Part shown: positions 43,518 to 53,773 of the stretch, piece after piece | Layout: every line of letters starts with the position of its first letter | Position numbering within the stretch: position 1 is the stretch's first letter | Source: Mediterraneibacter butyricigenes | GTDB taxonomy: Bacteria > Bacillota > Clostridia > Lachnospirales > Lachnospiraceae | Reading direction: 5' to 3' | Assembly (NCBI RefSeq): GCF_003574295.1 | Contig: NZ_BHGK01000001.1 | Coordinates: 1,550,001 to 1,614,000 of the forward strand | DNA length: 64,000 bases | Position numbers and translations under genes: made by a program | Notes under the pieces: model-generated | Databases searched by the model: none | Seen by the model: only the letters and a program-made list of their open reading frames with translations | What the model was told of the DNA's origin: nothing

Positions 43518-44052
43518 CCGCCATATCATTTGGAGCGACATTAGCCTTGACCTTGATGATTGGCGAGAGTCTTTGGAGGAACTGTATCCCGGATATTCCG
43601 ATGATGAGCTTTACGACATTATGGTAAAATCCAATGCCGAAAATCTTTATGATGAACGAGTAAATCTCAATATTCAGCTTTCACAGCCGATTATTGTTAT
43701 CGGCGACCTCGGCAGATGGAACGGCAGAGTGTCGGGCTACAAGATGATTGATTCCGGCAACATTAAGGACTGCCTTTATTCCGATACCGATTACAACGAA
43801 TGGTATGTGGATAAGTACGGCGACCTTCGTGCCGACGCCGTTCATCACGACGGTACAAACCATTATCTTTACCGTGTATTCAAAGACGGTGTTACCGATA
43901 CGCAGATTGAAAATCTGCAAGATAAAATCTATAACGGAAAAGCCACAAGAGCCGACATCACACGAGTTACCAAAAGGCTCGGCGATGACATTGCCGGAGT
44001 TTATGGTTTTCCTATTCCAAAGCAAAGACAAACAAACGAACAAGCGAGGTGA
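43495..44052 (+). CDS. Conserved ICE protein, unknown function
   Basis: A 185-residue acidic protein. SLDLDDWRESLEELYPGYSD at the start and QPIIVIGDLGRWNGRVSGYK, then DLRADAVHHDGTNHYLYR are recognisable blocks seen in ICEs of gut Clostridia. ATG at 43495 is chosen because GGGAGGTGG lies 7 bases upstream. It may relate to antirestriction or DNA modification, judging only by neighbours. Confidence 0.6.
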   Translation: MSRQEQNDRHIIWSDISLDLDDWRESLEELYPGYSDDELYDIMVKSNAENLYDERVNLNIQLSQPIIVIGDLGRWNGRVSGYKMIDSGNIKDCLYSDTDYNEWYVDKYGDLRADAVHHDGTNHYLYRVFKDGVTDTQIENLQDKIYNGKATRADITRVTKRLGDDIAGVYGFPIPKQRQTNEQAR

Positions 44053-44057
44053 TGAAA

Positions 44058-44741
44058 ATGGATTACAGAGTATTGACCGAAGCAGAGCGTAAATACACCT
44101 TCAGCCAAAGTCAGCAGCTCTCTATGCAGACCGGTCTTATCGGATATTTGAGAGCCGACTTCGGTTCTAACGGGAACGAGTTTTGGACGACTTGGAACGA
44201 TTTCAGAAAAGACTTGAAAACCGATGAATTTAAGGCTGAATTTGATGAAGTCATAAACGGATTGCGTGACGGCGATGTTTTGTCCGGCAGAAAGGCTATG
44301 TCCTCTTACTGTTATTCCACTCCCGACAGCTCCTTTAATGATGACTGCAACCACTACGGCATCCGTCTTGATACGGGAAAGTACAGCTATCTTATGAGAT
44401 TTAACCCCAACAGGGGCGAGTACAATCTGTACTGCTATTGCTATCAGAAAGAGTGGCTAAATGCCCACTTGAAAAACGCTGAGCGAGGTATCCGATTTAT
44501 CAACCCGCACTATCAGGAGCAGTTTCGCATTGCGGACGGAGAAAAAATCTCAATCAAGCTCGGCGACGGCAAAACAATGGAGAGAACTTGCAGATATATC
44601 GACGACTACCATTTGGAGGTCGGCACAAATCTCTACCATATCTGCGAATTTGCCGAGCTTTGCGAGAGAAACGGTCATACCGTAGAACCAGCCGCAAAAG
44701 AAAACACGAAATCCGCAAAGGACAAAGAAAAAACACGATAA
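44058..44741 (+). CDS. ICE protein with LPD-type C-terminal domain
   Basis: A 227-residue protein. The N-terminal part begins YRVLTEAERKYTFSQSQQLS. The C-terminal 70 residues (TMERTCRYIDDYHLEVGTNL and YHICEFAELCERNGHTVEP) look like a large-polyvalent-protein-associated domain found in phage and ICE polyvalent proteins. ATG at 44058 has GAGGT at good spacing. It is directly upstream of the DarB-like gene, with a GGAGGTG site between them. Confidence 0.6.
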   Translation: MDYRVLTEAERKYTFSQSQQLSMQTGLIGYLRADFGSNGNEFWTTWNDFRKDLKTDEFKAEFDEVINGLRDGDVLSGRKAMSSYCYSTPDSSFNDDCNHYGIRLDTGKYSYLMRFNPNRGEYNLYCYCYQKEWLNAHLKNAERGIRFINPHYQEQFRIADGEKISIKLGDGKTMERTCRYIDDYHLEVGTNLYHICEFAELCERNGHTVEPAAKENTKSAKDKEKTR

Positions 44742-44756
44742 GGAGGTGCAGACGAG

Positions 44757-47700
44757 GTGGCAAGAAAATTTGACCTGATTTCAGAGCTGTATGAAAGAAC
44801 CTGTTTTGCAGTTACAGACAATCCGGTAAACTGGCAATCGTTTCTGAAAACAGCAGGCAGAAATTTCAGGCTCCGATTTGATGAACAGCTTCTCATTTAT
44901 GCCCAAAGACCCGACGCAACAGCCGTGCTTGAAATCGAACGATGGAACGGTACTTTCGGTCGCTGGGTAAACCGAGGAGCAAAGGGTATTGCCGTATTTG
45001 AGGACACAGACAGAAGCCGTCAAAGGCTGATTCATTACTTTGATATATCGGACACCCACGAAAGTCGACATTCCCGCCCTGTTCCGATTTGGGAGATGAG
45101 ACCCGAATATGAAGCAGAAGTTATTGAAACACTTGAAAATACTTTCGGTGCGGTAAACGATACAACGAGTATTGAAAATGTCGTCAAAGAGAGCATTGCC
45201 AATGCCGTTGAGGATAACATCGCAGACTATATCTCCGACTTTATGAGTTTGGGTGCAGGAAGCGATATTGAGTATTTGTCTGCCGACGAAGCAAATGCCT
45301 TGTATTTGGAGCTTGTCAGAAACAGCGTATCATATATGGTTATGGCACGATTGGGACTGAACGCAGACAAGGTCTATTCTCCCGATGACTTTGCCGGTAT
45401 TTCAAGTTTTAATTCACAGGAAGTTCTCAATGCGGTGGGTATTGCTACAAGCGACATTGCAGAAATGGCGTTGCTCCCTGTCAGCAGAACAATCAGCACG
45501 CTCAGCAAGGAAAATCGCATAATTGATGAACAGGAGCAATCCGAATACAATAAAGACATCAAAGACGAAAGGAGTCAAAGCGATGAGCGAAATCACATAC
45601 ACGATGGTGGGAGATTACAATCTTCCGAACCTGAAACTGCCGGAGCAGACGGAAGTGACTCTCGGCAGATGGTCGCAGATGAGGAGAACTTATCTGAAGG
45701 AACATCACAAAATCCTGTACTACAATCTTCTGACGAAAGGGATTCTGAACAGTCACTTGGCGGAGGTTCAGCAGAGAGCCAGCGAACTGGAGGAAACTCT
45801 CGTGAAGCAGATGGCACAGAAAGCCGGGCTGACGGAGCAGATGAAAGCGGAAGATATGATGAAGTGGGTTCGCCTGATGAACAACATCAGGAACTCGGCA
45901 CAGGAAATCGTGAAGAATCAGGTAATATTCGCTTAGAGTATTACGACAGAAACCACGAGGACAAGAGCCTGCCGTTTTTCGGTGGCGATGATACTATCCG
46001 AGAGATACTCGGTACTACCCCGCATTTGTCCGCTTCAAAGGAAGAAATCAAAGACTTCTATGAGAGAAATACGGACAATGCGACCCGTACCGAATATATC
46101 AAGGGTATCTTCAATAACGACTACACCCGGCTTACCTTAAACGACGGCAGGCTTGTGGGATACAAAACATTTCAGAATGTCCTCCACTTGTGGGAGGGTG
46201 AATACGAAAACAGAACCGCTCAGAGTTTCTACGACTGGGGCGTTATCGCACAGCATTTTGAAGCAATGAGACTTTTGGGAGAATTGACCGATACAATGAA
46301 ACCGATTCCGTCTATGGACGGTCAGTTGACTCTCATTATGGGAAATCAGGCAGAGGAACAAAAAACCTCTGCCTTTACTTTTTCTCAGGAAATCATAGAC
46401 GCTGTATTGACCCGTGGAAGCGGAGTTTCCGAGGGTAAAATGCGTATCTATGAGCAGTTTGAAAAGAGCATTTCCGCAAAAGAGAACGCCGACTTCTTGA
46501 AAAACGAATACGGTTGGGGCGGCTCTTATCCGGTCATCATCGGTGCAGGCATTGACGAACAGCACGACGGAAAAGGTATCACAATTTCAAAAGGTATCGG
46601 AAGCGACAAGCCGCACATTACTCTTTCTTGGTCTCAGGTGGAAAAGCGTATCGGAGACCTTATCCGTATGGACAGATACCTAAACCCAAAGGAAAAAGAA
46701 AAGTACCCTGAATGGCTTGAAAAGCAGGAAGAACGGCGAGCCGAGCTTGCAGAGCAGAGAAAAAACCGTGAGATACTTTCTACCGCACCGCCTGAACCTG
46801 AAAACAAAGAGGACGAGCCGGAAGCGCAGTATGAATATCATCTCGGCGACAGCGTGTATATTGGGGCTTCTCAGTATGAGATTTTGTCCTTTGATGAAAA
46901 CCGTGTAATGCTCTATGACTTCGATATGCCCTTATTCAACAAGGAACTTTCAAGGGAAGAATTTGACCGCAAAGTGCGTGAAAATCCGATGAACGACCAC
47001 TTGAAGGTCAGTGTATTACCGGCGGAAGAAAAAACCGTTACAGGCGAAAATAAAGCTCAAAACGATACTGAAACCGTACCGGATTTCAGTCCGAAAACCG
47101 GTTATGACGACGCCTTCTTTATTGACCGGGACAATGAAAGTGTAACTTGGATGTACTATAACCCCGACAGCAATGCCGGAGGTCAGTATGTTACAAATAC
47201 TCTTTCTTTTGACGAGATACAGCAAGTCGCACGGGAGTATGACTCGGCAGAGGATTTCTTTGATTATCTCGGTAGCATTGCAAATCAGGAGCTTGCCGAT
47301 GTAGGTACGGAATGGTTTGTGGACGCAGACCGAGAATTTCACAGGACACCGGATTTGACCGACTGTACCTCTGCCACAATGGAAGCTCTTATTGAAAACA
47401 CTGAAAGAGCTGATATGGTGGCAACAAATATCGGGAATGTACCGATTGAGGATTACAGAGAAATCGTTGCTACTCAAAACGGTTTTGACAGCGATGAGGA
47501 AATGTATAACGAGGGTGTTCGTATCGGCAACGGTTACGACAAAGAGCCTGAACCGATTGTCCCCGCTTGGGAGCAAAAGAAAAAGTCAAAAGTAAAGAGC
47601 TTTGACCTCCACCCGGATATTCCTATGTCCGAACGACACAACTTTGACCTTGCCAATAATCAGGTTGAAGAAGTGAACAAGAAAGAACGCTTCCACCGAA

Positions 47701-50700
47701 ACTATGCAGCAATAAAAGTCCTGAGAGATTGTCAAAACGAAAACCGTTTTGCAACACCTGACGAGCAGAAAATCTTGTCGAGATATGTCGGTTGGGGCGG
47801 TATTCCCGAAGCCTTCGACGAACGAGCAGGAGCTTGGCATACAGAGTATGCAATGCTGAAAAACATCCTGACGCCGGAGGAATATGCGTCGGCAAGAGAA
47901 AGCACACTGACTGCATTTTACACTCCGCCCGAAGTATCTACCGCCATTTACAAGGTGTTGGAACAGATGGGATTTCAGGAGGGCAACCTGCTTGAGCCGT
48001 CCTGCGGTATCGGTAATTTCATCGGTATGCTGCCCAAGTCAATGGAAAACGCAAAGGTTTACGGTGTTGAGCTTGATACCATTTCAGCCGGTATCGCTCA
48101 GCAGCTTTATCAGAAATCTTCCATTGCGGCACAGGGCTTTGAGGAAGTAAATGTCCCCGACAGCTTCTTTGACGGCATTATCGGCAATGTGCCTTTCGGA
48201 GATTTCAAAGTCTCCGATAAACGATACGACAAGTACAATTTCTTAATCCACGATTATTTCTTTGCAAAATCGCTTGATAAGTTACGCCCCGGCGGTGTGA
48301 TGGCTCTTGTGACAAGCAAAGGAACTATGGACAAGGAAAACTCCAATGTGCGTAAATATATCGCACAGAGGGCGGAGCTTCTCGGAGCAATCAGACTTCC
48401 GAACGACACCTTCAAAGGTAATGCCGGGACAGAGGTCGTATCCGATATTCTGTTTCTGCAAAAGCGAGACAGACTCATAGATATTGAGCCGGATTGGGTT
48501 CATCTTGACACCGACGAAAACGGTATAAGGATGAACTCATATTTTGTTCAGCACCCGGAAATGATACTCGGCGAAATGAAAATGGTAAGCGGTCGCTTCG
48601 GACCGGAAGCAACCTGTGAACCGTTTGAAAATGCCGACCTTTCGGAGCTTTTGAACGAAGCAGTCTCAAACATTCACGGAGAAATCTCCGAATACGAGGT
48701 TGCCGACGAACTGGAGGAAGAAGATAATTCTATCCCGGCAGACCCTATGGTAAGGAACTTCTCTTACACTGTTTTAGACGATAAAATCTATTTCCGTGAG
48801 AACTCCCGTATGTCCCCGGTGGAGGTATCTGCAACCGCTGAGAACCGCATTAAGGGTATGATTGGGATAAGAGATTGCGTCCGTAACTTGATTGAACTGC
48901 AAACCGAGGATTACCCGGACAGCGAAATCAAACAGGCACAGGATAAGCTGAACACACTGTATGACAGCTTTACAAAGAAGTACGGACTGATTAACAGCCG
49001 TGCCAATACTTCTGCCTTTTCCGACGACAGCTCCTATGCTCTGCTCTCCGCTCTTGAGGTTATCAATGAAGATGGCGAACTGGAACGCAAGGCGGATATG
49101 TTCTTCAAAAGGACGATTAAACCGCACAAGCCGGTAACGGAGGTTGACACCGCAGACGAGGCTCTCGCTGTCTCTATGGGCGAAAAAGCAGCCATTGATA
49201 TGGAATATATGATGGAGTTGTCCGGCAAAAGTGAGGAGGAATTATTCGCTGACTTAAAGGGTGTAATCTTCTTAAATCCCCTTTATGAGTACGGTAATTC
49301 CTATGAGCCGAAGTATCTGATGGCAGACGAATATCTGTCGGGCAATGTTCGTGAGAAGCTGGCGACAGCCAAAAGGTCTGCGGCACTGTATCCCGAAGAT
49401 TACACCGTCAATGTGCAGGCACTTGAAAAGGTGCAGCCAAAGGATTTGACGGCAAGCGAGATTTCCGTAAGGCTCGGTGCGACTTGGATACCGCCCGAAA
49501 TATTCCAACAGTTTATGTTTGAGTTTCTCGACACCCCACGCTATGCACAATGGAATATCAAGGTTCACTACTCTCAGTTTACCGGCGAATGGAACATTGA
49601 GGGAAAGAGCTACGACCGTTCCAATGTAAAAGCGTACAGCACATACGGTACTTCCCGCATCAACGCATATAAGATAATTGAGGAAACACTGAACCTGAAA
49701 GATGTCCGAATCTTTGACTATATCGAAGATGAGGAAGGCAGAAAGAAAGCCGTTCTCAATAAAAAAGAGACGGCAATCGCACAGGCAAAGCAGGAACTCA
49801 TAAAGCAGGGCTTTCAGGACTGGATATGGGCTGACCCTGCCCGCCGAGAAAAACTCACGAAGATGTATAACGAAAAGTTCAACAGTATAAGACCCCGTGA
49901 GTACGACGGAAGCCACATTGTTTTCAACGGTATGAACCCGGAAATCGAACTCCGTGAACATCAGAAAAATGCGGTTGCACACATTCTGTACGGCGGTAAT
50001 ACGCTGTTAGCACACGCAGTCGGTGCGGGCAAGACCTTTGAAATGGTAGCCGCCGCTATGGAGTCCAAACGACTGGGACTTTGCAATAAGTCGCTGTTCG
50101 TAGTGCCAAATCACTTAACCGAGCAATGGGCGGCGGAGTTCTTACAACTCTATCCGGCGGCGAATATTCTCGTAGCGACAAAGCGAGATTTTGAGACAAA
50201 GAACCGCAAAAAGTTCTGCGGTCGAATTGCCACGGGAGATTATGACGCCGTAATCATCGGTCATTCTCAGTTTGAGAAAATCCCGATGTCCATTGAAAGA
50301 CAGAGGGCAATTCTTGAGCAGCAGCTTGAAGAACTGACAGACGGTATTATGGATTTGAAGCGAAACCGTGGAGAAAACTTCTCCATTAAACAGCTTGAAA
50401 AGTCTAAAAAGTCCGTGAAACAAAAGCTGGAAAAGCTCAACGACCAAAGCCGAAAGGACGATGTTGTTACCTTTGAAGAACTCGGTGTGGACAGGCTTTT
50501 TATTGACGAGAGTCATTATTACAAGAACCTCTATCTTTACACCAAAATGCGTAATGTGGGCGGTATCGCTCAAACGGAAGCACAGAAATCCTCCGACCTG
50601 TTTATGAAGTGCCGATACCTTGACGAGCTTACAGGCGGTCGAGGAACGGTATTTGCAACCGGTACTCCTATCTCAAACAGTATGGTGGAGCTATATACCA

Positions 50701-52421
50701 TTCAGCGATACTTGCAGTACAACACGCTTGTCAAAAACAACTTGCAGCACTTCGACTCGTGGGCAAGTACCTTTGGAGAGACTGTAACAGCCGTTGAGCT
50801 TACCCCGGAGGGAACGGGTTACAGAGCGAAAACCCGCTTTGCGAAATTCTACAACCTACCGGAGCTTATGGCGATGTTTAAGGAGGTCGCCGACATCAAG
50901 ACGGCGGATATGCTGGAACTGCCTGTGCCGGAAGCACACTTCCACAATGTTGCGGTCAAGCCTTCGGAAATGCAGAAAGAGATGGTTGCTTCCCTTGCGG
51001 AACGAGCCGAGAAAGTCCGTGGCGGCGGTGTAGATTCGAGTGTAGATAATATGCTTAAAATTACAAACGACGGCAGGAAGTTAGCACTTGACCAGCGTAT
51101 GCTTAACGATATGCTGCCTGATTTTGAGGGCAGTAAAATCAACGCCTGCGTCGATAACATCTACCGTATTTGGGAGGAAACAGCCGATAAAAAATCGGCA
51201 CAGCTTGTGTTCTGCGACCTCTCAACTCCAAAGAATGACGGAACATTCTCGGTATATAACGACATCAGAAAGAAGCTCATAGAGCGTGGTGTCCCCGAAA
51301 GCGAAGTCCGCTTTATCCACGAAGCAGATACCGATGTGAAGAAAAAAGAACTGTTCCAAAAGACCCGTAAAGGCGAGGTCAGAGTGCTTCTCGGCTCTAC
51401 GCAAAAGATGGGAGCCGGCACGAATGTTCAGGACAGACTTATCGCACTTCACGATGTGGATTGCCCGTGGAGACCGTCAGACTTGGAGCAGCGTTCCGGT
51501 CGAATTATCCGTCAGGGTAACTCAAATCCTGATGTAGATATTTACCGCTATGTAACGGAGCAGACCTTTGACGCATATCTCTATCAGCTTGTAGAGGGAA
51601 AGCAAAAGTTCGCCAGTCAGATTATGACGAGCAAATCCCCGGTGCGTTCTGCCGAGGATATTGATGAAACCGCCCTTTCCTATGCAGAGATTAAAATGCT
51701 TGCCACCGGCAACCCGTATATTAAGGAGAAGATGGATTTGGACATTCAAGTTCAAAAGCTGAAGCTCTTAAAATCCAACTTTCTATCTGAAAAATACGCT
51801 TTGGAAGATAAGATAATCAAATATTATCCGCAGCGAATTACAGCTTTGGAAAACCGTATTGAAGGATTGAAGCAAGATGTAGAAACTGCGAAACAGCACC
51901 CGAAACCAACGGACGACCGATTTGTCGGTATGGAGGTTAAGGGTGTTTTTTATTCCGAAAAAGCCGACGCCGGTAAAGCAATCATTGAAGCCTGCAAGCA
52001 GATGAACAGCCCCGACCCTATTCCTCTCGGCAAGTACCGAGGGTTTGAAACGGAACTGCTTTTTAATACCGCAGAGCGAAATTATGAGGTTCGACTGAAA
52101 GGTGCGACAAGCAGAAATGTTCCTCTCGGTGATGACGCACACGGCAATATTATCCGTCTTGATAACGGCATTGAGAGATTTGCCGAGAGCTTGTCGCTTG
52201 CGGAAAATGACCTTGAGAACACCACAAATCAGTTGGAAACCGCAAAGAAAGAAGTCCAAAAACCGTTTATCCAAGAGGAAGAACTAAAGACAAAGCTTGC
52301 CCGCTTGGACGAGCTGAATATCTTGCTCAATATGGATAAGCGAGAAAACGAAATTGTCGGCGGCGAACCCGATGAGGGCGAAGTGCCGAACACACGAAAG
52401 GAGAAAACCTATGAACGATAA
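44757..52421 (+). CDS. Giant DarB-like methylase-helicase (LtrC/SNF2-type)
   Basis: A 2554-residue polyvalent protein with GTG start. In order it contains an ArdC/LtrC-type N-terminal domain (FRLRFDEQLLIYAQRP, about residues 1-120), an E/G/S/D-rich linker (about 255-395), several small LPD-type domains, and an N6-methylase-like domain with motif I LLEPSCGIGNFIG near 1080 and NVPFGDF near 1143. A superfamily II helicase follows, with Walker A AVGAGKTFEM near 1750, DESH near 1917, ATGTPISN near 1970 and QRSGRIIRQG near 2245. Phage P1 DarB has the same composition and protects incoming DNA from type I restriction. The linker doubles as a second gene, tnpV. Confidence 0.9.
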   Translation: MARKFDLISELYERTCFAVTDNPVNWQSFLKTAGRNFRLRFDEQLLIYAQRPDATAVLEIERWNGTFGRWVNRGAKGIAVFEDTDRSRQRLIHYFDISDTHESRHSRPVPIWEMRPEYEAEVIETLENTFGAVNDTTSIENVVKESIANAVEDNIADYISDFMSLGAGSDIEYLSADEANALYLELVRNSVSYMVMARLGLNADKVYSPDDFAGISSFNSQEVLNAVGIATSDIAEMALLPVSRTISTLSKENRIIDEQEQSEYNKDIKDERSQSDERNHIHDGGRLQSSEPETAGADGSDSRQMVADEENLSEGTSQNPVLQSSDERDSEQSLGGGSAESQRTGGNSREADGTESRADGADESGRYDEVGSPDEQHQELGTGNREESGNIRLEYYDRNHEDKSLPFFGGDDTIREILGTTPHLSASKEEIKDFYERNTDNATRTEYIKGIFNNDYTRLTLNDGRLVGYKTFQNVLHLWEGEYENRTAQSFYDWGVIAQHFEAMRLLGELTDTMKPIPSMDGQLTLIMGNQAEEQKTSAFTFSQEIIDAVLTRGSGVSEGKMRIYEQFEKSISAKENADFLKNEYGWGGSYPVIIGAGIDEQHDGKGITISKGIGSDKPHITLSWSQVEKRIGDLIRMDRYLNPKEKEKYPEWLEKQEERRAELAEQRKNREILSTAPPEPENKEDEPEAQYEYHLGDSVYIGASQYEILSFDENRVMLYDFDMPLFNKELSREEFDRKVRENPMNDHLKVSVLPAEEKTVTGENKAQNDTETVPDFSPKTGYDDAFFIDRDNESVTWMYYNPDSNAGGQYVTNTLSFDEIQQVAREYDSAEDFFDYLGSIANQELADVGTEWFVDADREFHRTPDLTDCTSATMEALIENTERADMVATNIGNVPIEDYREIVATQNGFDSDEEMYNEGVRIGNGYDKEPEPIVPAWEQKKKSKVKSFDLHPDIPMSERHNFDLANNQVEEVNKKERFHRNYAAIKVLRDCQNENRFATPDEQKILSRYVGWGGIPEAFDERAGAWHTEYAMLKNILTPEEYASARESTLTAFYTPPEVSTAIYKVLEQMGFQEGNLLEPSCGIGNFIGMLPKSMENAKVYGVELDTISAGIAQQLYQKSSIAAQGFEEVNVPDSFFDGIIGNVPFGDFKVSDKRYDKYNFLIHDYFFAKSLDKLRPGGVMALVTSKGTMDKENSNVRKYIAQRAELLGAIRLPNDTFKGNAGTEVVSDILFLQKRDRLIDIEPDWVHLDTDENGIRMNSYFVQHPEMILGEMKMVSGRFGPEATCEPFENADLSELLNEAVSNIHGEISEYEVADELEEEDNSIPADPMVRNFSYTVLDDKIYFRENSRMSPVEVSATAENRIKGMIGIRDCVRNLIELQTEDYPDSEIKQAQDKLNTLYDSFTKKYGLINSRANTSAFSDDSSYALLSALEVINEDGELERKADMFFKRTIKPHKPVTEVDTADEALAVSMGEKAAIDMEYMMELSGKSEEELFADLKGVIFLNPLYEYGNSYEPKYLMADEYLSGNVREKLATAKRSAALYPEDYTVNVQALEKVQPKDLTASEISVRLGATWIPPEIFQQFMFEFLDTPRYAQWNIKVHYSQFTGEWNIEGKSYDRSNVKAYSTYGTSRINAYKIIEETLNLKDVRIFDYIEDEEGRKKAVLNKKETAIAQAKQELIKQGFQDWIWADPARREKLTKMYNEKFNSIRPREYDGSHIVFNGMNPEIELREHQKNAVAHILYGGNTLLAHAVGAGKTFEMVAAAMESKRLGLCNKSLFVVPNHLTEQWAAEFLQLYPAANILVATKRDFETKNRKKFCGRIATGDYDAVIIGHSQFEKIPMSIERQRAILEQQLEELTDGIMDLKRNRGENFSIKQLEKSKKSVKQKLEKLNDQSRKDDVVTFEELGVDRLFIDESHYYKNLYLYTKMRNVGGIAQTEAQKSSDLFMKCRYLDELTGGRGTVFATGTPISNSMVELYTIQRYLQYNTLVKNNLQHFDSWASTFGETVTAVELTPEGTGYRAKTRFAKFYNLPELMAMFKEVADIKTADMLELPVPEAHFHNVAVKPSEMQKEMVASLAERAEKVRGGGVDSSVDNMLKITNDGRKLALDQRMLNDMLPDFEGSKINACVDNIYRIWEETADKKSAQLVFCDLSTPKNDGTFSVYNDIRKKLIERGVPESEVRFIHEADTDVKKKELFQKTRKGEVRVLLGSTQKMGAGTNVQDRLIALHDVDCPWRPSDLEQRSGRIIRQGNSNPDVDIYRYVTEQTFDAYLYQLVEGKQKFASQIMTSKSPVRSAEDIDETALSYAEIKMLATGNPYIKEKMDLDIQVQKLKLLKSNFLSEKYALEDKIIKYYPQRITALENRIEGLKQDVETAKQHPKPTDDRFVGMEVKGVFYSEKADAGKAIIEACKQMNSPDPIPLGKYRGFETELLFNTAERNYEVRLKGATSRNVPLGDDAHGNIIRLDNGIERFAESLSLAENDLENTTNQLETAKKEVQKPFIQEEELKTKLARLDELNILLNMDKRENEIVGGEPDEGEVPNTRKEKTYER
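45583..45936 (+). CDS. tnpV: TnpV-family protein nested out of frame in the DarB-like gene
   Basis: A 117-residue protein in the +1 frame of the surrounding gene. It matches the transposon-associated TnpV family: MSEITYTMVGDYNLPNLKLP, LGRWSQMRRTYLKEHHKILY, then EDMMKWVRLMNNIRNSAQEI. A near-perfect AAAGGAG lies 8 bases upstream of its ATG. In the other frame the same bases encode the low-complexity linker of the giant protein. The small protein looks conserved along its whole length, so it is the constrained frame. TnpV function is unknown; it was named from Tn4451. Confidence 0.85.
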   Translation: MSEITYTMVGDYNLPNLKLPEQTEVTLGRWSQMRRTYLKEHHKILYYNLLTKGILNSHLAEVQQRASELEETLVKQMAQKAGLTEQMKAEDMMKWVRLMNNIRNSAQEIVKNQVIFA

Positions 52422-52803
52422 AATGACACCCGATAAGGAAAGAGAAAACTGCCCTTGCAGAAAAGCAATCATTAACCCTTTTGACGCAATGATGATGGTT
52501 GTGGTCAGGAGACTTGATAAAGCATATCTCGAATTGAAAAGAAGCAAACCGCCCGCAAAGGAAGCAGAATTTGCCCTTAGAAATGCAAAGCTTTCTTTCT
52601 ACGGAGAGTTGGTTCGACAGAGCATTGAAACGGTGTTTTCGCCGGAAGAAATCATTGCTTTGTATGAAAACGACGACCTTGCGGGAGGTGCTTGGACTGT
52701 TTGGAATGACATCGGCTGCCCTGTTGATAAGATACTCATTATCATTGCAAAGCTCAGTATCAACGAACCGATACAGAAAGCGGTTGCCGATTTGCTGATG
52801 TAG
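52411..52803 (+). CDS. Hypothetical ICE protein
   Basis: A 130-residue helical protein. MNDKMTPDKERENCPCRKAI and AMMMVVVRRLDKAYLELKRS open it; FALRNAKLSFYGELVRQSIE follows. Its ATG overlaps the giant gene by 11 bases and has GAAAGGAG, showing coupled translation. No family is recognised. The position between antirestriction and TOPRIM genes suggests DNA handling. Confidence 0.6.
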   Translation: MNDKMTPDKERENCPCRKAIINPFDAMMMVVVRRLDKAYLELKRSKPPAKEAEFALRNAKLSFYGELVRQSIETVFSPEEIIALYENDDLAGGAWTVWNDIGCPVDKILIIIAKLSINEPIQKAVADLLM

Positions 52804-52819
52804 AACGGCGGTGATAATT

Positions 52820-53773
52820 ATGCCGTATATTGCACCGGAAGTCATAACCGAAGCCAAACGAATGGATTTATTAACCTATCTTAGAGAGTATGAACCGGGC
52901 GAGCTTGTTAAATTTTCAAGTAACACCTACACCACAAGAACCCACGACAGCTTGAAGATTTCCAACGGCAAATGGATGTGGTGGTCGAGAGGTATCGGGG
53001 GCAAATCTGCCCTCGATTACCTTATCAAAGTCCGTGGAATGGATTTTGTGGAGGCGGTTCAGACCATTATGGGAAACGGTTCAGTCAGCTTTCCGACTTG
53101 TGAAAACATCAAAAGTTATGAGAACCAGCCTTTGCTTCTGCCTGAAAAAAGCCCCACTACCGATGTGGTATTTGATTATCTTTTCGGGCGTGGGATTGAT
53201 TATGAAATTATCAACTACTGCTTGGAACAGAAGCTAATCATCGAGTCGCTCCCATATCATAATGCTGTTTTTATCGGCTATGACGAGAACAAAGAACCTA
53301 AATACGCCGCATACAGAGCAACAAATCAATCAAGAATTATGGGCGACTGCACCGGAAGCAAAAAGCAATATTCTTTCCGCCTGACTGCCGAGAACACCGG
53401 AGAGGTTCATCTTTTTGAGTGTGCCATTGACCTGCTTTCCTATGCAACTTTGATGAAGCTGGAGGGCAAAGACTGGCGACAGTTTAACCTTGTTTCTCTT
53501 GCGGGAGTGTATTCCCCAAAGCAGAAAATCGAGGACTCGAAAGTGCCTGTTACACTCGGCAGGCTGCTTGAAAAGGACAAAACAATCAGGCGAATTGTTC
53601 TTCATTTGGACAATGATATTGCCGGAAGAAAAGCGACCAAAGCGTTGCAGACGATTCTTTCAGATAAGTATGAAGTCGTTGACGACCCTCCCCAATATGG
53701 GAAAGATGTCAACGACTTTCTTTGTAAACGCTTGGGAATAAAAGATAAAACCGAAAGGAGTTTTGCACGATGA
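52820..53773 (+). CDS. DUF3991/TOPRIM-domain protein
   Basis: A 317-residue primase-like protein. The N-terminal DUF3991-type part includes KWMWWSRGIGGKSALDYLI; the TOPRIM part has the Glu strand VHLFECAIDLLSYA and the metal-binding IVLHLDNDIAGRKA, then YGKDVNDFLC. TOPRIM domains with this context occur in relaxase-linked primases that copy the transferred strand. ATG at 52820 is preferred over an upstream GTG for spacing to CGGTG. It overlaps the next gene by 4 bases. Confidence 0.85.
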   Translation: MPYIAPEVITEAKRMDLLTYLREYEPGELVKFSSNTYTTRTHDSLKISNGKWMWWSRGIGGKSALDYLIKVRGMDFVEAVQTIMGNGSVSFPTCENIKSYENQPLLLPEKSPTTDVVFDYLFGRGIDYEIINYCLEQKLIIESLPYHNAVFIGYDENKEPKYAAYRATNQSRIMGDCTGSKKQYSFRLTAENTGEVHLFECAIDLLSYATLMKLEGKDWRQFNLVSLAGVYSPKQKIEDSKVPVTLGRLLEKDKTIRRIVLHLDNDIAGRKATKALQTILSDKYEVVDDPPQYGKDVNDFLCKRLGIKDKTERSFAR

